Shown piece after piece: positions 29,911 to 36,143 of a DNA stretch of 36,143 nucleotides; position 1 is the stretch's first letter; each line of letters begins with the position of its first letter. Below the pieces are notes generated by a model. That model was not told the DNA's origin and did not search any database. It saw nothing but the letters and a program-made list of their open reading frames with translations. The DNA comes from Candidatus Bipolaricaulota bacterium (GTDB lineage: Bacteria; Bipolaricaulota; Bipolaricaulia; Bipolaricaulales; Bipolaricaulaceae): NCBI GenBank assembly GCA_026418075.1, contig JAOACA010000009.1, forward strand, positions 1 through 36,143, written 5' to 3'. The position numbers and the translations under genes were made by a program.

Positions 29911-31074
29911 ATGGCCGCGCTCACGATCGAGGAGATCCCCCTCGGGGACCGGCGGCTGCGGGACTTCGTCGCCGTCCCGTGGCGGATCCACCGCGGGGAC
30001 CCCCACTGGACCCCGCCCCTCCGGGGCGACCTCCTCGGAAGCCGGATCCTCGGGCTCACCGGGCTCCTCACCCCCGCCCACCCCTACCACGAAACAGCCG
30101 AGGTGACCCACTTCGTGGCCCGGAAGGGCCGGAAGCTCCTCGGGCGGGTCTCGGCCGCCGTCAACCACCGGTTCAACGCCCACCACCGGACGAACCTCGG
30201 GTTCTTTGGGCTGTTCGAAGCCGTCCCCGACTACGGGGTAGCCGAGGGCCTTCTCGACAGCGCCCGGGCGTGGCTGGCCCGGCGGGGGGCCGAGGCGATG
30301 CGCGGCCCGGGCGGCTACTCCACCGCCACCCACGAGTCCCACCAGGGGATCCTCGTCCACGGGTTCGACACCCCCCCCACCGTGGAGCTCACCCACAACC
30401 CCCCCTACTACGGGGAGTTCCTCGAACGGTACGGCCTGCGGAAGGCCAAGGACTACCACGCGTACTGGTTCACCCCCTCCGGAGCTCCCGACCCGCGGTT
30501 GATCCGCCTGGTGGAGGGGGCGCGCACCCGCCGGGGGATCACCACCCGGCCTCTGGACATGGGGCGCCTGGAGGAGGAGGTGGGGCTCATGGTGGCGATC
30601 TACAACGAGGCGTGGGCGGAGAACTGGGGGTTCCTCCCCATCACGGAAGGGGAGGCCCACGCCCTCGCCCGAAGCTTGAGGGTCATCGCCGACCCTGACC
30701 TCATCCGGTTCGCCTACGTGGAAGGGGAGGTCGCGGCCATGATCGGGGCGATCCCCGACCCCAACGTCCTCCTCCGCCCGCGGTGGAACCCCCTCCTCGA
30801 CCTCGACCTCGTCCGGGCCGGGCGCCTCCTCCTCTTCCGCCGGCGGATCCGCACCGGGCGGATCATGTTCTTCGGGATCCGCCCCCCCTACCGCCGGCTT
30901 GGCGTGGACGCGGTCCTCTTCCACGAGGTCCTCACCCTGGGCTGGGCCAAGGGGTACCGAGGGGGCGAGGGGTCCATGCTTCTTGAGGACAACGAGCTCA
31001 TCCTCCGGGCGTGCGAGGCGATGGGGGGGAAGCGGTACAAGACGTGGCGGATCTACGAGATGCCCATCGGCTAG
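29911..31074 (+). CDS. GNAT-fold protein, YghO-like
   Basis: This is a 387-residue soluble protein. The N-terminal half (FVAVPWRIHRGDPHWTPPLRG, HPYHETAEVTHFVARKGRKL, GRVSAAVNHRFNAHH, GFFGLFEAVPDYGVAEGLLD) matches the large GNAT-like family that includes E. coli YghO. There a first acetyltransferase-like half carries FFGxFExxxD and a second half follows (YNEAWAENWGFLPITEGEAH, MIGAIPDPNVLL, FGIRPPYRRLGVDAVLFHEV, EGSMLLEDNELILRACEAMG). The Q/RxxGxG-type acetyl-CoA loop is represented only loosely by YRRLGVDA. The biochemical function of this family is unknown to me; acetyltransferase activity is inferred. The gene precedes the ATP-cone kinase by 13 nt but that gene has its own promoter. Confidence 0.72.
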   Translation: MAALTIEEIPLGDRRLRDFVAVPWRIHRGDPHWTPPLRGDLLGSRILGLTGLLTPAHPYHETAEVTHFVARKGRKLLGRVSAAVNHRFNAHHRTNLGFFGLFEAVPDYGVAEGLLDSARAWLARRGAEAMRGPGGYSTATHESHQGILVHGFDTPPTVELTHNPPYYGEFLERYGLRKAKDYHAYWFTPSGAPDPRLIRLVEGARTRRGITTRPLDMGRLEEEVGLMVAIYNEAWAENWGFLPITEGEAHALARSLRVIADPDLIRFAYVEGEVAAMIGAIPDPNVLLRPRWNPLLDLDLVRAGRLLLFRRRIRTGRIMFFGIRPPYRRLGVDAVLFHEVLTLGWAKGYRGGEGSMLLEDNELILRACEAMGGKRYKTWRIYEMPIG

Positions 31075-31075
31075 C

Positions 31076-31081
31076 TATAAT
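31076..31081 (+). promoter_or_regulatory. TATAAT box of the ATP-cone kinase gene, predicted leaderless
   Basis: A perfect TATAAT ends 6 nt before GTG 31088, so the +1 at 7 nt falls on the G of the start codon. It begins 1 nt after the upstream gene's stop. No ribosome-binding site or strong -35 is visible. Confidence 0.55.
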
Positions 31082-31087
31082 CCGCCC

Positions 31088-32536
31088 GTGGCCGTCCAAA
31101 ACCGAATTCGAAAGGTTCGGAAACGGGACCGGTCCCTGGTCCCGTTCGATCAGGGGCGGATCGTCCACGCCATCCTCCGCGCCGCCCGCTCGGTGGGCGG
31201 GTTTGCCCCCGACCACCTCCCCGGGGTGAACGACCGGATCTTCTCCTGCGGGGACGACGAACACATCGCGGAGTTCCTGTCCGACGTCGTCGTCGCCACC
31301 CTCAACCGCGACCCCCGGCACTGGATCGCCAACTTCCCCCCGGAGATCGAGGAGATCCAGGACACGGTGATCCACGTGCTCCGGAGCTTCGGGTTCGTGA
31401 CTGTGGCCGACGCCTACGAATGCTGGCGGTGGGGGCGGCACTGGGTCCGGGCGGGAGCCCTCACCCCCGAGCAGTTCGTGGGAAACGGCTACCCCACCCC
31501 CCTCCACGAGGAAACCCTGGCCTGGAACCGGGCCCACGGCTGCGACACCGTGGAGGGGCTGAACGCCCTCGTCCGCGCCGGCAAGCTCCCCGAGCTCGTG
31601 GCCGCGGCCACGGACCGCTACGAGCGGGCAATCGACGAGGCAGCGCGGAAGGTCCTCGCGCGGGCCGAGACGGGCCTGCGGATGATCTGGGTCACGGGCC
31701 CCTCTTCCTCAGGGAAAACGACGACCACGGTCAAGCTCCTCCAGCGCCTGGAGCGGGAGGGGATGGAGTTCCTCATGCTCAACCTCGACGACTACTTCTG
31801 GCCCCTGGTGGAGCACCCCACGGACTGGCTCAACGACCGGAACTTCGAGACCCCGGAGGCCCTGGACATCCAGGGGATCAACCGCCACCTCCGGGCCCTC
31901 CTGGAGGGCCAGACGATCGCCAAGCCCATCTACAGCTTCAAGGAGGGCCGCCACGTGGGGTCAAAGCCCGTCCGCCTGCGGAAGGGCCAGTACCTCCTCC
32001 TCGACTGCCTCCACGGCCTCTATCCCCCCCTCACCGCCGGGATTGACCGGGAGGCGATGTTCTTCCTCTACATCGAGGCGGCGAACATGCTCTACGAGGG
32101 GGACGGGACGAGCGAGCGGCTGACCCAGTTCACCGACGTGCGGCTCCTGAGGCGGATGCTCCGGGACGCCAAGCACCGGAACCACCCCCCCCTCCAGACC
32201 CTCCTCCACTGGCACTACGTCCGGTCCGGGGAGCTTTTCTCCATCATCCCCCTCCTCGGCCGGGCCGACCACGTGGTCAACGGGGGGATGCCGTTTGACC
32301 TCCCCCTCCTCAAGCCGTTCTTCGTCCCCGACGGGATCTGGCCCAAACCCGACGAGGTCGCCCCCTACGACCCGTTCCTCGATGCCCGGATCCGCTACCG
32401 GAGGATCACCGCCCTTCTCGGGGCGATCGCCGGCCTCACCCTGTGGGAGGCCGAGGACCACGCCCTCATCCCCGGGGACCACCTCGTGCGGGAGTTCATC
32501 GGGGGGAGCACGCTCCGGATCCCCCACAACGAATAG
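31088..32536 (+). CDS. ATP-cone domain fused to a uridine kinase/phosphoribulokinase-type kinase
   Basis: This is a 482-residue cytoplasmic protein. Residues about 5-95 form an ATP-cone (RKVRKRDRSLVPFDQGRIVHAILRAARSVGG), the allosteric nucleotide-binding module known from ribonucleotide reductases and NrdR. A helical linker follows. The kinase has Walker A GPSSSGKTTTTVKLL near 203-217. Further uridine-kinase-like features are LNLDDYFW (substrate/Mg region), the DxxNFETPEALD segment, PIYSFKEGRH and LLLDCLHGLYP (Walker B-like). This resembles bacterial proteins annotated as uridine kinase-like with an N-terminal cone. Substrate is unproven; allosteric sensing of ATP/dATP is inferred. I chose GTG 31088 because the cone begins there and TATAAT lies 6 nt upstream; the longer ORF would enter the previous gene. 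A strong terminator follows. Confidence 0.83.
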   Translation: MAVQNRIRKVRKRDRSLVPFDQGRIVHAILRAARSVGGFAPDHLPGVNDRIFSCGDDEHIAEFLSDVVVATLNRDPRHWIANFPPEIEEIQDTVIHVLRSFGFVTVADAYECWRWGRHWVRAGALTPEQFVGNGYPTPLHEETLAWNRAHGCDTVEGLNALVRAGKLPELVAAATDRYERAIDEAARKVLARAETGLRMIWVTGPSSSGKTTTTVKLLQRLEREGMEFLMLNLDDYFWPLVEHPTDWLNDRNFETPEALDIQGINRHLRALLEGQTIAKPIYSFKEGRHVGSKPVRLRKGQYLLLDCLHGLYPPLTAGIDREAMFFLYIEAANMLYEGDGTSERLTQFTDVRLLRRMLRDAKHRNHPPLQTLLHWHYVRSGELFSIIPLLGRADHVVNGGMPFDLPLLKPFFVPDGIWPKPDEVAPYDPFLDARIRYRRITALLGAIAGLTLWEAEDHALIPGDHLVREFIGGSTLRIPHNE

Positions 32537-32537
32537 G

Positions 32538-32567
32538 GCGCCTCCCCGGATCGGGCCGGGGAGGCGC
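32538..32567. terminator. Bidirectional terminator between the ATP-cone kinase and PKD lipoprotein genes
   Basis: GCGCCTCCCCGG (32538-32549) and CCGGGGAGGCGC (32556-32567) form a perfect 12-bp stem with a 6-nt loop, directly after the kinase stop. The minus-strand gene ends at 32597, so it can serve both sides. There is no T-tract. Confidence 0.75.
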
Positions 32568-32596
32568 GGAGGGGGGTGAGTGCGGAAGCGGGCTCT

Positions 32597-33226
32597 CTAG
32601 CGTCTCCCGCAGCCTCCCGAGCTACAGTCGTCCACCTTGACGAGCCGCGTCGCCCGGGCCTCGGCCCCGGCCCGGTCGGTCACCGTGAGGAGGACGAGGA
32701 ACTCCCCTGGGCGGCCGTAGGCGTGGCTGGCGATCTTCCCTTCCGCAGTGGCGCCATCGCCGAAGTCCCACGCGTAGCGGGCGATGTCCCCGTCGGGGTC
32801 GGAGGAAAGGGAGGCGTCGAAGACAACCGACTCCCCTTCGAACGGGTCGGCGGGGGCGAAGCTGAACGCGGCGGTGGGCGGGTTGTTCAGGGCCCGGATG
32901 AACGCCGTGGCCCGGCCCGTTCCCGACGGCCCAACCACGACGAGGGTCACGAGGTACTCCCCGGCCCGGGCGTAGGTGTGGTTCACTTCCTGGCCGGAGG
33001 CCACCGGGCTCCCATCGCCGAAATCCCACAGGTGGTCGGCGAGGGGGCCGGCGGGGTCGATCGACGCCGAGGCGTCGAACCGAACGGCGAGGGGGGCTTT
33101 CCCCTCCGTGGGCTGGGCGATGATCGTTGCCTGAACCCTGGGTCCCGTCCCCGGTTCCGGGGTGCAGCCTGCGAGGAGGAGCCCCGCCCCAACCAGGACC
33201 GCAGCAAGACCGATGTAGCGTGTCAT
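32597..33226 (-). CDS. Lipoprotein with two PKD domains
   Basis: This is a 209-residue exported lipoprotein: MTRYIGLAAVLVGAGLLLAGC ends in a lipobox (LAGC). Two PKD beta-sandwich repeats follow: HLWDFGDGSPVASGQEVNHTYARAGEYLVTL and YAWDFGDGATAEGKIASHAYGRPGEFLVLL, with the WDFGDG core and HxYxxxGxYxVxL end typical of PKD. The C-terminus VDDCSSGGCGRR carries two cysteines. GGGAGGT lies about 6 nt before ATG 33226. It is last in a three-gene block of exported proteins (4 nt after the next upstream gene). PKD domains usually mediate protein or polysaccharide contacts; the partner is unknown. Confidence 0.88.
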   Translation of the reverse strand: MTRYIGLAAVLVGAGLLLAGCTPEPGTGPRVQATIIAQPTEGKAPLAVRFDASASIDPAGPLADHLWDFGDGSPVASGQEVNHTYARAGEYLVTLVVVGPSGTGRATAFIRALNNPPTAAFSFAPADPFEGESVVFDASLSSDPDGDIARYAWDFGDGATAEGKIASHAYGRPGEFLVLLTVTDRAGAEARATRLVKVDDCSSGGCGRR

Positions 33227-33230
33227 CCCG

Positions 33231-33851
33231 TCACCTCCCGCACCCCGGCCCACCCTGAACCTCGATCACCTGGGTCACCTGGGCCGTGGCCCCGGCCTCG
33301 TCGGTCACGCTCAGGGTCACCGGGTACGCCCCCCCGTACCAGTACACGTGCTCCGCCTTCGGCCCCTTGGCCCAGGCCCCGTTTCCGAACGACCAGGAGT
33401 AGTCCACGATCGCCCCGTTTGGGGAGGTCGAGGCCGAGGCGTCGAACGTGATCGTCTCCCCGGTCCCCGGGCGCCACGGGGCGTAGGTGAAGCTCGCCGT
33501 GGGGGGCGGGAACTGGACCTCCACCTGCCCCACCCGCCGGCTGGAAAGCCCCTGGTCGTCGTACACCTCGAGGACCACCCGGTACGTTCCCCCCCGGCGG
33601 TAGGTGTGGGACACGATGGGTCCCAGGCCCCGGGCGCCGTCCCCGAAGTCCCACAGGTACTCCACGATCCGGCCCCGTGCGGAAAACGAAAGGGACCCGT
33701 CGCAGACCACGGTGAGGGGAGCCACGCCGGCACTTGGGCGGATCGCGAACAGGGCCTCCGGAGGAACGGCCTCGTACTTGGGCGTGCACCCGCCGAGGGC
33801 GAGGGCGAGGGCGGCCCCGCCAAGCCCCACCAGTTTCTTCTTCACGCTCAT
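33231..33851 (-). CDS. Lipoprotein with two PKD domains (second copy)
   Basis: This is a 206-residue exported lipoprotein with signal MSVKKKLVGLGGAALALALGGC (lipobox LGGC). Repeats are YLWDFGDGARGLGPIVSHTYRRGGTYRVVL and YSWSFGNGAWAKGPKAEHVYWYGGAYPVTLSVTD, the second with a modified core (WSFGNG). It ends in GGPGCGR. The layout equals that of the downstream gene, so the two look like a tandem duplication that has diverged. ATG 33851 is preceded by GAGGGGGTG; the 453-residue ORF extends into the neighbouring frame and is rejected. Confidence 0.88.
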   Translation of the reverse strand: MSVKKKLVGLGGAALALALGGCTPKYEAVPPEALFAIRPSAGVAPLTVVCDGSLSFSARGRIVEYLWDFGDGARGLGPIVSHTYRRGGTYRVVLEVYDDQGLSSRRVGQVEVQFPPPTASFTYAPWRPGTGETITFDASASTSPNGAIVDYSWSFGNGAWAKGPKAEHVYWYGGAYPVTLSVTDEAGATAQVTQVIEVQGGPGCGR

Positions 33852-33862
33852 CGCACACCCCC

Positions 33863-34603
33863 TCACAGACCAAGCTCCACGCGCAGGGCCACCCCCAGCC
33901 AGATCCCCGTGAACACCACGGGATCCCCTAGCCCATCGGCGTTGAGGTCGAGAACCGTCTCCCCCGCCCGGGGAACCCCCAACGGGGCAAGGCGGAACCC
34001 CACCTCGACCCCAACCCGAGCACCTCCCCCCACGGGGAGGGAAAGCCCCGCGGCCACTGCCCCGACGAAGCCACCCGCGGTGTACGTCCGGTCCTCGTTC
34101 TTGGGGAGAAAGGGGAGTGTCCAGTCCGTGGGCAGGGTCCGGGGGAAGGCGCAGCGGTGGCTGACCCGGACCTGCCCCCACCCGGCGGCAAGGGTCACCG
34201 TAAGGACGTCGGCCAAGGTCACCCCAAGCTCCAACCCCAGGGAGACAAACCCGACGTCGAGGGCGACCTCCACGGGGTGGGAACTTCCCCCGTGACTCCA
34301 GGCCCCCCGAACCGCGGTCCCGCCTCCGGCCACGGCCATGCTCATCCCCACCCGGAAGAGCTCCCCGAGATCTTGCCCAATCCGGAGCCCCACCCCGTGG
34401 CGCAGCCCGGCAAGAGGGGGAACGGGCTCCCCCGGAACCCTCTCGTTGACAAAGGCCACGGTCTCGTTCACAAGCCGGACAAACGAGTTCAGGGCCGGGA
34501 GGTCCAGGGGAACCCAGTGGGCGGAAGACCCCACCCCCAGGGTGAGGGCTGTCCCCGAGATTCCCCACGCCAGGGCAAGCGCAAGCGAACACCGTAGCGT
34601 CAC
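33863..34603 (-). CDS. Exported beta-rich protein, possible outer-membrane barrel, unrecognised family
   Basis: This is a 246-residue protein from GTG 34603 with a signal-like N-terminus (TLRCSLALALAWGISGTALT). The rest alternates small hydrophobic and polar residues with glycine-rich strands: LRHGVGLRIGQDLGELFRVG, VEVALDVGFVSLGLELGVTL, VGVEVGFRLAPLGV, and VFTGIWLGVALRVELGL at the end. That pattern suits a small beta-barrel, but I recognise no family. LDLNADGLGDPV looks like a calcium-binding-type loop. The ribosome site before GTG is weak, so the start is uncertain. It is followed after 11 nt by the two PKD lipoprotein genes, suggesting one exported-protein operon. Confidence 0.6.
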   Translation of the reverse strand: MTLRCSLALALAWGISGTALTLGVGSSAHWVPLDLPALNSFVRLVNETVAFVNERVPGEPVPPLAGLRHGVGLRIGQDLGELFRVGMSMAVAGGGTAVRGAWSHGGSSHPVEVALDVGFVSLGLELGVTLADVLTVTLAAGWGQVRVSHRCAFPRTLPTDWTLPFLPKNEDRTYTAGGFVGAVAAGLSLPVGGGARVGVEVGFRLAPLGVPRAGETVLDLNADGLGDPVVFTGIWLGVALRVELGL

Positions 34604-34670
34604 GTGACGGAGGCTACGGCCCCGGGGGAGACGACCTCGGGACAGGGCCGCCCCCGGAGGGGCGGGTTCG

Positions 34671-35711
34671 TCACGCCCCCGCGGCGCGGAGTTCCTCCGC
34701 CACGAGGTCAACCGTCCGCGCGACGTCCCGGCGGGAGATCCCGAGGTGGGTCACCATCCGGACCTCCCGGGGGGAGGTCCCGGCTCCGGCCGGGGAGGCG
34801 AGGACCCCCCGCGCCCGGAGCCGGGCGCACAGCGTCGCGGCGTCCGGCCCCCGTTCGATCCGGATGAGGACGATGTTCGTCTCCGGGGGGACCACAGAGA
34901 GCCCCGGGATCTGGGCAAGGCCCTCAGCCAGGAGCCGGGCATGTTCGTGGTCCTCGGCCAGGCGGTCCACGTGGTGCTCGAGGGCGTAGAGCCCGGCCGC
35001 GGCGAGGATCCCGGCCTGGCGCATCCCGCCCCCGAGGGCCTTCCGCACCCGCCGGGCCTCGGCGATGAACGCCCCCGATCCGCAGAGGAGGGACCCCACC
35101 GGGCAGCCCAAGCCCTTGGAGAGGCAGAACATCACGGAATCGAAACCGTGGGCCAGTTCGCGGGCAGGGAGCCCGAGGGCCACCGCGGCGTTGAAGATCC
35201 GGGCCCCGTCGAGGTGAACCGGGATCCCCCGGCGGTGGGCAAGCGCAAGGATCTCCCGGGCGCCCCCAACGGGCCAGATCCGTCCTCCGGCGGCGTTGTG
35301 GGTGTTCTCCAGGCACACGAGGCCGGTGGGCGCAAGGTAGTAAAGGTCGGGCCGGATCGCCGCCTCCACCTGGGCCGGGGTGAACACGCCCCGCTCGCCG
35401 GGGATCACCCGGGGCTGGACCCCGGAGAAGCGGGCCATGGTCCCCAGTTCCACGTTGTAGATGTGGGACGAGGCCTCGACGATCACCTCCTGGCCGGGGC
35501 GGGTGTGGCAGGCGATCGCGACCTGGTTCCCCATCGTCCCCGACGGGACGAAGAGCGCCGCCTCGGTCCCGAGGAGCTCCGCCGCCCGCTCCTCGAGGGC
35601 CCGCACCGTGGGGTCCTCGCCGTACACGTCGTCCCCGACCTCGGCCGCGGCCATCGCCGCCCGCATCGCCGCCGTGGGCAGGGTCACCGTATCCGAACGA
35701 AGGTCGATCAC
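34671..35711 (-). CDS. ltaE: Low-specificity L-threonine aldolase
   Basis: This is a 346-residue PLP enzyme cleaving L-threonine/allo-threonine to glycine and acetaldehyde. [34 protein letters not shown] is the diagnostic start. [43 protein letters not shown] (PLP-ring aspartate) and [18 protein letters not shown] (with the PLP-binding lysine in LSKGLG) are the expected motifs. GTG 35711 overlaps the pcm stop (GTGA) and GGAGG lies 7 nt upstream, so the two genes are coupled. Confidence 0.94.
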   Translation of the reverse strand: MIDLRSDTVTLPTAAMRAAMAAAEVGDDVYGEDPTVRALEERAAELLGTEAALFVPSGTMGNQVAIACHTRPGQEVIVEASSHIYNVELGTMARFSGVQPRVIPGERGVFTPAQVEAAIRPDLYYLAPTGLVCLENTHNAAGGRIWPVGGAREILALAHRRGIPVHLDGARIFNAAVALGLPARELAHGFDSVMFCLSKGLGCPVGSLLCGSGAFIAEARRVRKALGGGMRQAGILAAAGLYALEHHVDRLAEDHEHARLLAEGLAQIPGLSVVPPETNIVLIRIERGPDAATLCARLRARGVLASPAGAGTSPREVRMVTHLGISRRDVARTVDLVAEELRAAGA

Positions 35712-36143
35712 GTCCAACCCTCCTCCCCGATCAGGGGGACGAACGTACACGGGCAGAGGACCTCGTGCACGTACCGGTCCCCCTCCCTCCGGACGAGGGT
35801 CAGGTTCTGGCTCCACCGGCCCCCGACCGGGATCACGAGCCGTCCCCCGGGGGCGAGCTGGGCGAGGAGGGCCTCCGGGACCCGGGGGGCGCCGGCGGTG
35901 ACGAGGATCGCCCCGAACGGCGCCTCCTCCGGCCAGCCCAGGGTCCCGTCCCCCACCCGAAACCGGACGTTCCGGTACCCGAGCTCCGCAAGCCGCCTCT
36001 CCGCCTCCCGGGAGAGCTCGGGGATCCGCTCGATCGTGAGGACCTCGCCGGCGAGCTCGGCGAGGATCGCCGTCTGGTAGCCCGATCCGGTCCCCACCTC
36101 GAGGACCCGGTCGTCGGGCCGGAGGGCCAGGGCCTCGGTGGAC
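35708..36143 (-). CDS. pcm: Protein-L-isoaspartate O-methyltransferase, 5' end beyond the window
   Basis: This is the C-terminal part of a SAM-dependent methyltransferase that repairs isoaspartyl residues. [30 protein letters not shown] contains the SAM-binding [13 protein letters not shown] motif I, read in frame up to the window end. [10 protein letters not shown] (motif II), [25 protein letters not shown], and [16 protein letters not shown] are further PCMT signatures. The N-terminal substrate part lies outside the window. The stop overlaps the ltaE start. Confidence 0.92.
   Translation of the reverse strand, partial: STEALALRPDDRVLEVGTGSGYQTAILAELAGEVLTIERIPELSREAERRLAELGYRNVRFRVGDGTLGWPEEAPFGAILVTAGAPRVPEALLAQLAPGGRLVIPVGGRWSQNLTLVRREGDRYVHEVLCPCTFVPLIGEEGWT

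Noticed and set aside
34604-34670. CGTGACG/CGTCACG inverted repeat between ltaE and the beta-rich gene
   Set aside because: The arms are short and far apart, with GC-rich background complementarity; not enough for a terminator or operator call.

Overview
The window is a GC-rich, gene-dense bacterial chromosome segment of about 36 kb. It carries four tRNA genes and no rRNA, CRISPR array or intact mobile element. Gene content is mostly housekeeping: gyrB, murF, metG, rplU-rpmA-obgE-nadD, infC-rpmI-rplT, an RNase E/G gene and sucC. There are also lineage-flavoured accessory genes: an S55 (SpoIVB-type) domain protein, PKD-domain lipoproteins, DUF554, and a five-gene arsenic/thiol operon. Lipoprotein signals, many secreted beta-rich proteins, very high GC, GTG/TTG starts and apparent leaderless promoters suggest a deep-branching, probably anaerobic or thermophilic lineage. 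Candidatus Bipolaricaulota (Acetothermia/OP1) is my best guess, but it is an inference from gene flavour only and was not tested.

Layout. 1-5.7 kb: a lower-GC, partial cadherin-like surface protein that the ORF track misses, a decayed IS5-type transposase remnant, rimI, a Na/Ca exchanger, a second secreted Ig-like gene broken by two +1 homopolymer frameshifts, a 100-bp element with terminal inverted repeats, and a ribbon-helix-helix/MshEN small protein. 5.7-15.1 kb: tRNA-Ala(GGC) and gyrB on the minus strand; sucC / S55 protein / murF as a plus-strand operon; DUF554-MFS convergent to it; mscL; a 31-residue membrane peptide; an ACT-domain protein. 15.2-22.5 kb: a long plus-strand run for translation (metG, rplU, an apparently catalytically dead Prp-like protein, rpmA, obgE, nadD, infC with an ATT start, rpmI, rplT, an RNase E/G with an apparent ACG start) ending in tRNA-Val(CAC) and a tandem P-loop kinase. 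23.8-28.3 kb: the minus-strand operon DUF1573/rhodanese, ACR3, membrane-anchored thioredoxin, ArsC, double-thioredoxin/CcdA. 28.6-36.1 kb: a diacylglycerol-kinase-like gene, tRNA-Ile and tRNA-Ala(TGC), a GNAT-like protein, an ATP-cone/uridine-kinase fusion, then a minus-strand block of PKD lipoproteins, a beta-rich secreted protein, threonine aldolase and pcm (cut by the window end).

The most notable items are: the arsenic operon that joins arsenite efflux to a transmembrane thiol relay and to rhodanese domains without active cysteines; the Prp-like pseudoenzyme lying next to an L27 without the cleavable extension; at least five genes whose -10 box sits 6-8 nt before the start codon (leaderless mRNAs); the tandem P-loop kinase that begins 8 nt after a tRNA; and an 18-bp perfect palindrome filling the mscL promoter spacer.
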